Source: Prevotella sp.
GTDB lineage: Bacteria > Bacteroidota > Bacteroidia > Bacteroidales > Bacteroidaceae
Length of the DNA: 64,000 nucleotides
Direction of reading: 5' to 3'
Assembly: GCA_015060485.1 (NCBI GenBank)
Contig: SUYI01000006.1
Coordinates: 62,001 to 126,000, forward strand
A model generated the notes under the pieces. The model was not told where the DNA came from. It searched no databases and was given only the letters and a program-made list of their open reading frames with translations. Below are positions 9,807-18,192 of this stretch, in pieces. The position numbers were made by a program, and so were the translations under genes. Every line of letters starts with the position of its first letter. Positions within the stretch are counted from its first letter, which is position 1.

Positions 9807-12160
9807 CGATAATTCCACCTGTCGAGAATCTCCCGCAGTTCGAGCGGGAGTTTCTCGTAAGCAAAGGTAGCGAGCTCAGAGGGAACATCCATCGAGGCAG
9901 CAGCGATGTTGCCAACCATGCAGCCCATGGTATCGGTATCGCCCCCGAGGGAGATGGCACGGATGATGGCATCTTCGAACGATTCTGATTCGAGGAAGCA
10001 GATGATGGATTCTGGCACGGACTTATCGCAGGCCGTCTCGAAAGCGTACGCAGGACGTATCTCGTCTGTGGTACGGTTGAGGTCGTAACCGAAGGTCTGC
10101 TCGATATACGATTTGATGTCGGACTTCGAGTGACCAGTGCGGTTCAGGAAGATGGCAGCAGCGATGGCCTGAGCACCACGTATGCCCTCGTCCGAGTTGT
10201 GGGTGATCTCAGCAGTTGTCCTGGCCAGTGTCAGGCATTCGTCGAGCGACTGAGCGTACCAGGCTACGGGAGCTACACGCATGGCGCTGCCATTGGTGTG
10301 GGCACCGTATGGTTCACGGCTATCGGACTTGACCCACTTCTGAAAGTCCTTACCGAAAGAGTATGATGCGTAACGGCGAGCGAAACGTTTGAACAGGTCT
10401 ATGAGCGTCTGTTTGTCGTGCGTCGGATCATCGACGAGCCACTTGGCGATGGCGAGTGAGAGGACCGTGTCGTCAGTGTATGTCATGCTGACGGAGGGCT
10501 TCAGATGTGGTTTCCCTGCGAGAGCCTTTACCTTCTGTTTGTCCTTTCCCAACTCGTATTTCGAGCCCAACACCTCGCCCACGATGCCACCGATGATACC
10601 ACGCGTTGGTAACATATCTGGCGTATTTGGTGCGATGGTATCAACATGGAGGGTTCCGTCGTTCTTGCGGGTGAAACGCAGAGTGCTACCCAGCCAGTTG
10701 ATGTACGCATCGTTGAGGATATCAGCATCAGCAGGCTCACCAAGGAGGAACTTTTTCCACTCTACACACCAGTGGCAGTCTGGTTTCTCGAACTCCATGG
10801 CCCTACGACATTTCGCGTGGAAACGATCCTCGAGGAAGTCACAACGTATACGCTGGGGATTGTTCAGGTAACCCTTATCAGGATTGAGGATGGTCTGCTG
10901 AGTTTTCAGTGCATCACGGCTGTCATTGAACGCAGCCATGAGATACGGAACATCTACATCAGAAAAGTGCAGTCCGAGGACATCAACACTGGGACGTTTT
11001 GACTCGATTGACAGACGGTCAGTATAAGGAACAGCAGTCATGATAAGATGCAACGAACCGAACATGCGGAAGTCATCCTGGAAGGAGACGAGGTCGCGGA
11101 AGGCACCTTTTTGGAGTCCACCGAGATTCTCAGGGTCGTTGGGATTGGAACCACGATACTGCTCGCCAAAGACACTGGTAAACACGCTCATCTTGTACAG
11201 GAGGTCGATTGAAGCAAGAGGCGATGCGATGTCTGTACGGATGAGGACGATGGGCAGATGACCAGGCAGACGGTCGAGAAAGTTGCGACAGAGAGATTCC
11301 TCACGAGGGGTGACCAACAAAACAAGGGCACAGTCTGTCTGCGGATGACGTGGACTCTGGATGAAGTTGGATAGTGAGAGGAAACGCCCGTGACACTCAT
11401 CACGGAAGTCAGAGATGACGCAGGATGCAAGTCCGGCCTCGGTCATGTTGCTCTCCAACTTATTGGCTACGGGTTCACCGTATGATCCGTAGAGCACGGT
11501 GAACTGGCTGATGGTGCTGAGGTCTGGCGGTGTGGTCGTACCATCGACGCAGCGGTATGTGAAGTTGTCAACAGGATTGGCAGAGAGCGCCAGCTTGCGA
11601 GAGAAGTCTGCATCACCAGTGAAGGCCTTATATATTAAAGAGAAGTACGCGAAGGTTCCATTCACGCTGATGAAGCCGTCGGGAAGGTCAAACGGATGGT
11701 TGATGACACTGTTGGGACAGGACTTCTGCATGCGTTTCATGTTGGCATTATCAGCATCGGTCATGGTCAGAACGCAGCAACGTTCCGGATTTGTGCGAGC
11801 CATGCGCTGAGAGATATACACGGCATCCTGGTTCATCAGTGACTTACTGATGAGCAGCAGTTTGGCAGTCTGCAGAGTTTTGTCAGAGAGTGAGTTGGCC
11901 TGATACGGAGTAACGGCACGGCCCAGTCCGCAGTTGGTTCCGTACAGGAGTGCTGCGTATGCGGCAGAGGGATGAGAACCGCCATGGCCCATGGCGATGA
12001 GAGGCATTTCTGGGTCATTGAAGAAGAACTGGCGCAGTAACTCCACGTCAGTCTGTTCCGCTTGTTCGATGTACTTGCGGGTGTCGTTCAGTAACTGGCT
12101 CATCAGCGGTTTTCCGTTGCGAGCTTGGGGCTTGAGCTGGTTTGTACGTTTTGCTGTCAT
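9794..12160 (-). CDS. SIS-domain / ADP-ribosylglycohydrolase fusion
   Basis: A 788-aa two-part protein. The N-terminal half resembles a sugar-isomerase (SIS) fold: MGHGGSHPSAAYAALL, LLLISKSLMNQD and a second glycine-rich lobe around VLYGSYGEPVANKLES. The C-terminal ~290 residues are a DraG-type ADP-ribosylglycohydrolase: GIIGGIVGEVLGSKYE, the metal-binding TYTDDTVLSLA, NGSAMRVAPVAWYA, HNSDEGIRGAQAIAAA and GGDTDTMGCMVGN. DraG enzymes remove ADP-ribose from proteins or other acceptors using two Mg2+ ions bound by these Asp residues, all present here. The SIS part may bind a phosphosugar product or ligand. The promoter shares a divergent operator with the 12293 gene. Confidence 0.88.
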   Translation of the reverse strand: MTAKRTNQLKPQARNGKPLMSQLLNDTRKYIEQAEQTDVELLRQFFFNDPEMPLIAMGHGGSHPSAAYAALLYGTNCGLGRAVTPYQANSLSDKTLQTAKLLLISKSLMNQDAVYISQRMARTNPERCCVLTMTDADNANMKRMQKSCPNSVINHPFDLPDGFISVNGTFAYFSLIYKAFTGDADFSRKLALSANPVDNFTYRCVDGTTTPPDLSTISQFTVLYGSYGEPVANKLESNMTEAGLASCVISDFRDECHGRFLSLSNFIQSPRHPQTDCALVLLVTPREESLCRNFLDRLPGHLPIVLIRTDIASPLASIDLLYKMSVFTSVFGEQYRGSNPNDPENLGGLQKGAFRDLVSFQDDFRMFGSLHLIMTAVPYTDRLSIESKRPSVDVLGLHFSDVDVPYLMAAFNDSRDALKTQQTILNPDKGYLNNPQRIRCDFLEDRFHAKCRRAMEFEKPDCHWCVEWKKFLLGEPADADILNDAYINWLGSTLRFTRKNDGTLHVDTIAPNTPDMLPTRGIIGGIVGEVLGSKYELGKDKQKVKALAGKPHLKPSVSMTYTDDTVLSLAIAKWLVDDPTHDKQTLIDLFKRFARRYASYSFGKDFQKWVKSDSREPYGAHTNGSAMRVAPVAWYAQSLDECLTLARTTAEITHNSDEGIRGAQAIAAAIFLNRTGHSKSDIKSYIEQTFGYDLNRTTDEIRPAYAFETACDKSVPESIICFLESESFEDAIIRAISLGGDTDTMGCMVGNIAAASMDVPSELATFAYEKLPLELREILDRWNYRLYV

Positions 12161-12185
12161 GCTGTTTATTTGTTGTTTTACGGTG

Positions 12186-12269
12186 CAAATTTCGACATTT
12201 TATTCCATACAATGCCTTAACATATACGTATAACAAAAAGTATAACTATCAGGCAAATCATTACCTTTG
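12186..12269. promoter_or_regulatory. Divergent promoters around one palindrome (site 3)
   Basis: CATATACGTATAAC (12221-12234, centre 12227.5) sits between a minus-strand -7-like GAAATTTG (12186-12193) and a plus-strand TACCTTTG (12262-12269). Each -7 centre is exactly 38 bp from the palindrome centre, so a single site can serve both the SIS/ADP-ribosylglycohydrolase gene and the 12293 gene. Confidence 0.78.
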
Positions 12270-12292
12270 CCGCCAGAAAACAGATAAAAAAT

Positions 12293-12871
12293 ATGGATAA
12301 GACATTTAACAAGGTAAGATTCTCCGACTACAAAGGTAAGTATGATGAGAACATAAAGGAAAGAATGGAGTTATCTCCAGAGTCCATAGATATTGAAACC
12401 ATGAGGGCAAATCTCTATGGCTATACATTTACTAAAGGATATACTGATGGAGTAATACCTGATGAATTATTAATGGACTATTGGGAGGAGCATCAAACAA
12501 TAAAGGAGTGTGAGGATTTGGCCGTTTTAGATTTTCAAGACATTTTCGAGGAAGATCATGCGGATGATGTTTACTTCGATGTATCACCCCAAGAGCGGCT
12601 CATTCTAGAGACTATTGACAGCACCGGGGATGGGAAAACGCCTGAAACAGCCCTATGTGTTATTGATGTTCACCAAGAGTATGAGTATATAGCAAGGGTG
12701 ATTCGGTTATTTGGTTTGAACCTCATCAGACAGAGCGTGTCAAATGGAATTGATTGCCTTGAGCTTAAAGACCACAATGGCCATGTCGAAAAGGTATATT
12801 TCGATATTAAACGCCGTTTTGAGGTAGGGTACCTTGCAAAGTTTTCTACTTCAGATGCTCCAGAAACATGA
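12293..12871 (+). CDS. Hypothetical protein, DUF4919-like
   Basis: A 192-aa acidic protein. The central segment GDGKTPETALCVIDVHQEYEYI resembles small Bacteroidota proteins annotated DUF4919, but I call this by memory only. No signal peptide or membrane segment. It is transcribed from palindrome site 3, divergent from the ADP-ribosylglycohydrolase fusion, and its 3' end overlaps the end of the convergent NADAR gene by 26 bp. Its regulation puts it in the island regulon; function unknown. Confidence 0.75.
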   Translation: MDKTFNKVRFSDYKGKYDENIKERMELSPESIDIETMRANLYGYTFTKGYTDGVIPDELLMDYWEEHQTIKECEDLAVLDFQDIFEEDHADDVYFDVSPQERLILETIDSTGDGKTPETALCVIDVHQEYEYIARVIRLFGLNLIRQSVSNGIDCLELKDHNGHVEKVYFDIKRRFEVGYLAKFSTSDAPET

Positions 12872-13433
12872 ATGCATCTGATGGTAAGGTGTAGTCCAAC
12901 TTACCATTATCACGCAGTTCCATCAGTAGACGACCCAGCAGGTTGGGGCCTACGAAATCATCACCTTGCTGCTTCACGCCCCATGTGTCTGGAGTCTTCT
13001 TTGGAAAAGAAGTCTGGTCTTCTACAATATACTTACCTTTTGAGCGTTCCAGTTCCTGACGGAATTCCTCACTTTGTTCGTATTTCTGGGTCAGACAGAA
13101 CTTCATGGCATCAACTATCATCTTACCCCAGTCTTCACGTCGATGCGTCTTTTCCCAATGCTTGGTTGTCATTTTGGGATTATTGGCATTGTATACAGCA
13201 ATGACAGGCTCCTCGTCCTTGAACTTCATAAGCTGAAACAGCAACTCTGAGGTCTTGAATACTACGTTATTAATAATAATAGGTGTCGGAGAAAAGTTCC
13301 CAAAGATTCCCCAAGGGTCTTTGACTTTGCGGATGGCTATGCACTCGCTGACAGGATACGTCTCTATCGAATAATATTGTGGATAAAACTCCTGAATGAA
13401 TGGGGCTATGCTATAGAAATTCATAATTGTCAT
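12846..13433 (-). CDS. NADAR-family protein (ADP-ribose N-glycosidase-like)
   Basis: A 195-aa protein of the YbiA/NADAR family: FGNFSPTPIIINN at the N-terminal core, ELLFQLMKFKDEE, the long helix region with MKFCLTQKY, and the hallmark end DTWGVKQQGDDFVGPN followed by LGRLLMELR. NADAR proteins cleave N-glycosidic bonds in riboflavin precursors or, in more recent work, remove ADP-ribose from guanine bases. It starts 2 nt after the stop of the ADP-ribosyltransferase-like gene (TAA-AA-ATG), which is the arrangement of a toxin-antitoxin or modifier-eraser pair. The 3' end overlaps the convergent 12293 gene. Confidence 0.88.
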   Translation of the reverse strand: MTIMNFYSIAPFIQEFYPQYYSIETYPVSECIAIRKVKDPWGIFGNFSPTPIIINNVVFKTSELLFQLMKFKDEEPVIAVYNANNPKMTTKHWEKTHRREDWGKMIVDAMKFCLTQKYEQSEEFRQELERSKGKYIVEDQTSFPKKTPDTWGVKQQGDDFVGPNLLGRLLMELRDNGKLDYTLPSDAFMFLEHLK

Positions 13434-13435
13434 TT

Positions 13436-14047
13436 TTAAAAGCTATCTAATGGTATTTCCTTCTCTGAACCTTCAACGAGCTGGAACTTCTTAGAGTCTA
13501 GCTCTATCTTGTCAATACGAACGATACGTATCTGGTCGATGTTAAGCACCACACGGTTTGTTAAACCATCAGGTTTTGACTGGGCTTGCGGCCAAGCAAA
13601 AAACTCCAATCCAATCTCACTAAAGAACTTGGATGCAGCTTTCTCGGCATTTAGATCAGCTTTGTCGATAAGCTGTTTCGTAGTACCGCTTTTCCCTGTC
13701 AATTTGTTACCGACATACTTTCGGAAGAATTTGCCGACAGCTCTAGCTTCATCAGGGATTTGCTCTCCAAGAGCCTTCTCTGTACGTTCTATAATAGAAT
13801 GATTTACAGGACGTACAGAGAATAGGTGATTTTCTTCTGTCATATCGGGAATCTCCAAGGTATAAACATAATAGTCTTTGTTCTCTGGACGCTTCTTGTT
13901 GTAAGCATAGTGTGCAGCAGAGGTATATGACTCTGTGACATACGTACCAAAACCAAACTTCGCTTTTCCATCACCCTCCAAAGCATGGGCGATGTCGAAC
14001 TTCTTAAAAAGAACCGATGTTCCGTGATAGAAAGTCTCCATAGACAT
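13436..14047 (-). CDS. ADP-ribosyltransferase-like protein
   Basis: A 203-aa protein. FYHGTSVLFKKFD (His8), GFGTYVTESYTSAAHYA (Tyr36) and a C-terminal beta segment NRVVLNIDQIRIVRIDKI match the H-Y-E class of ADP-ribosyltransferase folds (DUF3990/ART-PolyVal type). The catalytic Glu is not certain; Glu in GLEFFAWPQ is one candidate. The family transfers ADP-ribose from NAD+ to protein or nucleic acid. It is directly upstream of NADAR in one operon, suggesting writer followed by eraser. A minus-strand -7 box TATATTTG (14065-14072) precedes the gene; the nearby palindrome (14085-14098) is only 23 bp from it, unlike the other sites. Confidence 0.72.
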   Translation of the reverse strand: MSMETFYHGTSVLFKKFDIAHALEGDGKAKFGFGTYVTESYTSAAHYAYNKKRPENKDYYVYTLEIPDMTEENHLFSVRPVNHSIIERTEKALGEQIPDEARAVGKFFRKYVGNKLTGKSGTTKQLIDKADLNAEKAASKFFSEIGLEFFAWPQAQSKPDGLTNRVVLNIDQIRIVRIDKIELDSKKFQLVEGSEKEIPLDSF

Positions 14048-14084
14048 AACTGTTTAATCAGTTGCAAATATACGAAAAACATCT

Positions 14085-14133
14085 GTTATATGTATACTTA
14101 TGAGGTGTATTTTGGCATTTTTTTGTAATTTTG
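14085..14133 (+). promoter_or_regulatory. Promoter with island palindrome (site 4)
   Basis: GTTATATGTATACT (14085-14098, centre 14091.5) precedes plus-strand TAATTTTG (14126-14133) with the standard 38-bp spacing. It drives the deoxyribosyltransferase-like gene at 14159. The site also lies upstream of the divergent ADP-ribosyltransferase gene, at a non-standard distance. Confidence 0.7.
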
Positions 14134-14158
14134 CAACATCAAACTTAATAGAAAGTGT

Positions 14159-14857
14159 ATGATTGAAGTTATTAAATCTCCAACTCCCGTGACTGAGAAA
14201 ACTCAGTGGACAGTTTTTCTTGCAGGCCCGATGAATGGTGCTCCTTCCTGGCAGGCACAAGCTCCCAAGCTGGCAGCAGAACTAGGTATTGAGAATCTTA
14301 CGATGCTGAATCCCCGTAAGACTGAGCGATTTGTAACACAGACCTATCAGGTAAACTGGGAAACCTTCGGATTGCGCATGTGCGACGTCATCCTTTTCTG
14401 GATTCCTCCTCAGGCTCGCCCAATGAAATCACATCGCATCTATGCCATCACTACCCGTCTGGAGATGGCCGAGAATCTGGCACGTGGCCATAAAGTTATT
14501 ATCGGTGTGGATCCTGAATGCGAGGAGCTGGCAGGCATTCACCATCTAATGCGTATGGCAAAATACTATGGGGTGAACAAGATTCACTCAACCCTCGAGG
14601 ATTGTCTGAAAGAGCTAAAAACATGGATGGAACGTCCTCGCAAGGAGGAAGAGCGCATTCACCATATCTCTGGTCCGGCTTTTGAACCAATGGGGACACT
14701 GAACCGCGTGCCACAAGCAAATACAAACCGCAACCAGACAATGATGGAGCACTGGAATCAGACTGTAGCTCCCGGTGATACGGTTATTGTAGAAGGTGAA
14801 TTCGGAGCCGAAGAATGGATGAAATATCTAAACGGGAAGATGGAATTAAGAACATAA
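14159..14857 (+). CDS. Nucleoside 2-deoxyribosyltransferase-like protein
   Basis: A 232-aa protein. TVFLAGPMNGAPSWQ at the N-terminus, LNPRKTERF, CDVILFWIPPQ and RLEMAENLARG with an LE(M)AE nucleophile-type motif match the nucleoside deoxyribosyltransferase fold, which cleaves or exchanges N-glycosidic bonds of nucleosides and related NAD-metabolising relatives. The last ~60 residues are an extra region with no recognised motif. The start has no competing ATG. It is monocistronic as far as seen and is under palindrome site 4. After it, 156 bp hold short hairpins (for example GATATTC/GAATATC at 14860-14877) but no clear terminator. Confidence 0.82.
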   Translation: MIEVIKSPTPVTEKTQWTVFLAGPMNGAPSWQAQAPKLAAELGIENLTMLNPRKTERFVTQTYQVNWETFGLRMCDVILFWIPPQARPMKSHRIYAITTRLEMAENLARGHKVIIGVDPECEELAGIHHLMRMAKYYGVNKIHSTLEDCLKELKTWMERPRKEEERIHHISGPAFEPMGTLNRVPQANTNRNQTMMEHWNQTVAPGDTVIVEGEFGAEEWMKYLNGKMELRT

Positions 14858-15013
14858 CAGATATTCAGCGGAATATCCGTTGTTCAAGGGAACGTTAGCA
14901 CTTTCCATTCATCAGTGAGTTGTCCAGACTCCATCCGATGGAAGCGACTAAACAACCTTCCTATTTATGTCTGAGGACGGTGCAGTCGTTGAGACGCCAC
15001 CGTTCTTCTATGT

Positions 15014-16231
15014 CTACTCCTTTAATGGGGTAATATGTTTCCTTAGATCATCCTGAATATACCCGCTCTTATACATATCAATGGAAGGAATGTCGTGACA
15101 ACTATATTTAAGAGAACTGTCATATATTTCTATCAAATCTGCTGGAAGCTTTATCCTTCGTGGACGCATGGTGAGATTTCCGTCAGTGAGCGTGTCTGTA
15201 TACACAGAAATCCAATATCGTTGTGAATCCGACAGTCGATCGTCCTTCGCAAAAGTCTGATTGTTGATGAAGTTGCAATCTCTCCTAAGACCATACTTTT
15301 GAGTCTCCTCCACGTAATGAGTAATAGTCTTATATAATATCTTCCATACTGAATATACAACCTTGCGCCTGAAATCTTTGTCATACAGTTCCTGGGGTAA
15401 ACCAAAGCTGTATTTGTGAGTAAGCAATACAAGAAGATATGTCATCTTACAGGACTTTGTTGGGAAGTCCAATAGAATGGATTCGCCATTGTCAGTAACG
15501 ATGGAAATATCTAAGGTGCCAGTAACATCATTGGCATTGAACTTATTCTTTCCTTTATCAACGACGATTTTAAAACCGGGTTTCGTTCGTCCGTAATCAA
15601 TATCACCGGGTAGCATAAAGATACGGTCTTCTTCTCCATAATCCTCTTCGAATTTATAATTCAGGAAAGAAGAAAGATTTTCTCTTGATTCTTCAGGAGA
15701 AGCGTAACCAAACCGACGCTGCAGGAACTCAAATAATTCTTTTCGACTAGTATCTGTAAGAGAATCGAAATAATCCTCCAACTTCATCCCATCAGGAATA
15801 CAATAACCATCAGGCAATGATTCCCTTATAGTCTCATTTGCTGCATTGACAAGGACTCCCAATACGCCTCCTATTGTTCTGTTGAGCCTAGCCCAAAACC
15901 ATGGCGAGTCAGGCAACTGGTCAACAGTATCTGGCAAAAATGTGTAATCGAACTTGTCTTTAGGGAACAGTCTCGCTACCATGTGAGCAGAAGTAACGTA
16001 CTCATAAAGGTGAATATCAATGTCATCACCATTAATAATTGACTGTTTCTGACTATCAGCATCGAAATCAATCAACTCGATTTTGAAGTACTTCGTGCTA
16101 AATTCATCAGCGAGTCTTTGCAATGACTCTCTCCTTCTGGGCTTATTGTTCCATTTGTTTACAAACAGATAGAGCCGAAAGGGTGAAAGATTGAGATTTC
16201 TTATCTCGTCAGGCTTTTGTACTAAAAACAT
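15014..16231 (-). CDS. Hypothetical protein, 405 aa
   Basis: I do not recognise this protein. It is soluble, with a hydrophobic helix-like patch TIGGVLGVLVNAANET near residue 130 and an Asp/Glu-rich centre; there is no Walker motif, zinc finger or signal peptide. The start is ATG 16231, which has AAGGAG at the right distance; an upstream TTG at 16255 lies inside the -7 region (minus-strand TATCTTTG, 16253-16260) and is unlikely. No island palindrome is found 38 bp upstream of the -7 box. It sits between the deoxyribosyltransferase-like and PARG/HD genes, so a role in the same nucleotide or RNA pathway is possible but unsupported by motifs. Confidence 0.8.
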   Translation of the reverse strand: MFLVQKPDEIRNLNLSPFRLYLFVNKWNNKPRRRESLQRLADEFSTKYFKIELIDFDADSQKQSIINGDDIDIHLYEYVTSAHMVARLFPKDKFDYTFLPDTVDQLPDSPWFWARLNRTIGGVLGVLVNAANETIRESLPDGYCIPDGMKLEDYFDSLTDTSRKELFEFLQRRFGYASPEESRENLSSFLNYKFEEDYGEEDRIFMLPGDIDYGRTKPGFKIVVDKGKNKFNANDVTGTLDISIVTDNGESILLDFPTKSCKMTYLLVLLTHKYSFGLPQELYDKDFRRKVVYSVWKILYKTITHYVEETQKYGLRRDCNFINNQTFAKDDRLSDSQRYWISVYTDTLTDGNLTMRPRRIKLPADLIEIYDSSLKYSCHDIPSIDMYKSGYIQDDLRKHITPLKE

Positions 16232-16312
16232 ATAACTCCTTTTTTTTTGAGGCAAAGATACAATTAATGTTAGCCCAGCACAAGTGAATTAACGATTTTA
16301 ACTTGATCTGGA

Positions 16313-17860
16313 CTATTCTTTATCCAATTTAGCACTTTTGGAATCTGCATCATGAATTAATTTCACTAACACAGATTGTGACGATGCCGTCTGATAGTCG
16401 TAATTGTATATTTCAAACGCATCCTTGGTATGGATACCCATGTGCCATCTAATGGCGGCTTTTTCTTCTTCAGAAAGAACAAGTCCCCATTGAGTTAGTA
16501 TATCAACAGTCTTCGTACCATGCAGTCCATCACGATTTGAATAGTATTGCTTCGTATGGTGTGGACTCCCATGTTTCATGCAATATTCATCCATTTTACA
16601 CACATCATGTAATAATGAACAGATTGTAACACTGTCAACACCAAAGGAAAGAGCCTTCCCTGAGGCTTTCATATTTTGATAATCAGCATAAGCTTCTTGG
16701 TATACTCTGAGAGAATGGTGGGCAAGACCGCCTTCGAAGTTGTTGTGAAACTTGATGGATGCAGGTACAGTGTAAAAACCGCCATCATTCAGATTCTTAA
16801 GTACATTCTCAACTCCTTTCCTTCCTGTGGAAAGAAGAAGGGATTCTATTTCATGCTTATAATCATTCTTGGAGTCATCAAGTTCAGAATTATCATTATT
16901 ACTGCTACACTCTGGACAGAGTACCTCTTTAAAAGCGTTATAATTCCGACCGTGAGAATTGTGGTCTTCAATGATTGCAAAGTGAATCTCGCGAAATAGT
17001 CCCTGAAACTCTTTTTCGTTGAACACCTGTTTGAACAGTTCTGCCATGTGTTTGGGTGGATTAGCAAAGGCACCACAACCAAAAGCTCCGAGAACAAGTC
17101 GCCGCTGGCCATTGTTATATGCCAGTCGCAAAATAGTGCGCATAAGATTAAGTGTAGATGGAATGAATTGGTCTGGAATGGTCGTCCTTCCATCCATAAA
17201 TCGCCTGATATTGTTTGCTGCAACGGCCACAAAGTTAACCTGCCAAGGTGTTTCCAACAAAGCATACCCGTTTGCCTCAGTATCTCTGAAAACAGTAACT
17301 CCGTGAGAAAAGACGCCACCAAAATTTTTCTTCAGAGGATATGAATGATGCGTGTTATGTGGAATCCCATAGACTTTTTCGCAATCAAAAGAAGCGGGAT
17401 CAGCATATTGGAAGAGAAAACGGAAATAGTCGGAACAACGAAAGAGATATTCCTCCTGTGCACCAGCACCATTATATACGCCACCTCCAGGATTCTTGGC
17501 ACTGGCCATATTTAATACGCATAAGTCATCTGTATAGTCTTTATCCAAGAGTGTTTTGGCATATGCCAAACAGTCTTGATTAACTACCTTGAATTCTGTG
17601 TCGTATTTTCGCTCTACATTCCTTAATGAAATTTCTTTTTCGCAAAAGACATTGTCTTGAAGAGTTTTACCGTTATGGAGATTGTGGAAACGAACTATGA
17701 TACCAGAAGGAGTCTCGTATCCTCCACATTTCACTATTTCCAGAGTTGACTGGAAGACCTTTGCTCTAACAGGACGTGTACCGCCTTGAATACTTTTGGA
17801 TGCTTCAAACTCATTAAGCCAGACTTTAGCATCCCATGATGGATAGTTTTCTTTCGTCAT
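16313..17860 (-). CDS. PARG-type macrodomain / HD-domain fusion
   Basis: About 515 aa. The N-terminal ~310 residues are a bacterial-type poly(ADP-ribose) glycohydrolase (TIGR02452/DUF2263-like): VLNMASAKNPGGG, then YNGAGAQEE, giving the GGG-X7-QEE catalytic signature with both catalytic Glu residues. The C-terminal ~180 residues are an HD-type metal hydrolase: GLAHHSLRVYQEA supplies His, and SLLHDVCKMDE is the HD pair, with later IRWHMGIHT. The combined enzyme would release ADP-ribose and then act on a phosphate or nucleotide bond, for example a phosphodiester or nucleotide phosphate; the second substrate is inferred. ATG 17860 is preferred over TTG 17866. The upstream palindrome at 17962-17975 has 46-bp, not 38-bp, spacing. 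Confidence 0.88.
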   Translation of the reverse strand: MTKENYPSWDAKVWLNEFEASKSIQGGTRPVRAKVFQSTLEIVKCGGYETPSGIIVRFHNLHNGKTLQDNVFCEKEISLRNVERKYDTEFKVVNQDCLAYAKTLLDKDYTDDLCVLNMASAKNPGGGVYNGAGAQEEYLFRCSDYFRFLFQYADPASFDCEKVYGIPHNTHHSYPLKKNFGGVFSHGVTVFRDTEANGYALLETPWQVNFVAVAANNIRRFMDGRTTIPDQFIPSTLNLMRTILRLAYNNGQRRLVLGAFGCGAFANPPKHMAELFKQVFNEKEFQGLFREIHFAIIEDHNSHGRNYNAFKEVLCPECSSNNDNSELDDSKNDYKHEIESLLLSTGRKGVENVLKNLNDGGFYTVPASIKFHNNFEGGLAHHSLRVYQEAYADYQNMKASGKALSFGVDSVTICSLLHDVCKMDEYCMKHGSPHHTKQYYSNRDGLHGTKTVDILTQWGLVLSEEEKAAIRWHMGIHTKDAFEIYNYDYQTASSQSVLVKLIHDADSKSAKLDKE

Positions 17861-17918
17861 ATTCAATACTTTTCTGCAAAATTATAATTATTCTGTGATA
17901 TAACCAAATAATACCAAA

Positions 17919-17975
17919 CAAAGATGTACTATTGTTCAGTTCTCTTTATTAAAGTAGGTTCGCTATATGTATAGG
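17919..17975 (-). promoter_or_regulatory. Possible variant palindrome promoter (non-standard spacing)
   Basis: Minus-strand CATCTTTG (17919-17926) could be the -7 box of the PARG/HD gene, and GCTATATGTATAGG (17962-17975) resembles the island palindrome. The centres are 46 bp apart, not 38, and the palindrome lies inside the coding end of the small ORF at 17929. Weak candidate. Confidence 0.3.
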
Positions 17976-18192
17976 TTACTCTAAAACCAATATATGTGCA
18001 TCTGTCTCTTTGTATCTCATTTACTGTCTCAGACAACTCCTTTTGTCTGGTATTGACGAGCCATTCTACATTGATACCCTTTCGGCGCAGCGGACGCAAA
18101 TTACCCTTGCATAGTGTCCACAAATCCATGGCAAACCACGTAAGCAGAAAGAAGAACAGGAAATCCCTGAAAAATTTAAAAATACTCCTCAT
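17929..18192 (-). CDS. Small predicted membrane protein
   Basis: An 87-aa frame. The N-terminus, FKFFRDFLFFFLLTWFAMDL, is a strongly hydrophobic helix, followed by a basic region and a mixed C-terminus. Its ATG (18192) lies inside the end of the metallophosphoesterase gene, overlapping by 17 bp, an arrangement compatible with translational coupling. No homologue is recognised. Coding status is plausible but not proven; it could be a chance frame. Confidence 0.45.
   Translation of the reverse strand: MRSIFKFFRDFLFFFLLTWFAMDLWTLCKGNLRPLRRKGINVEWLVNTRQKELSETVNEIQRDRCTYIGFRVTYTYSEPTLIKRTEQ

Noticed and set aside
14065..14098. Palindrome site 4 as the operator of the ADP-ribosyltransferase gene
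   Set aside because: The distance to the minus-strand -7 box is 23 bp, whereas the plus-strand promoter has the standard 38 bp.
17962..17975. Seventh island palindrome upstream of the PARG/HD gene
   Set aside because: Its spacing to the only plausible -7 box is 46 bp instead of 38 and it lies in a possible coding sequence; listed only as weak.
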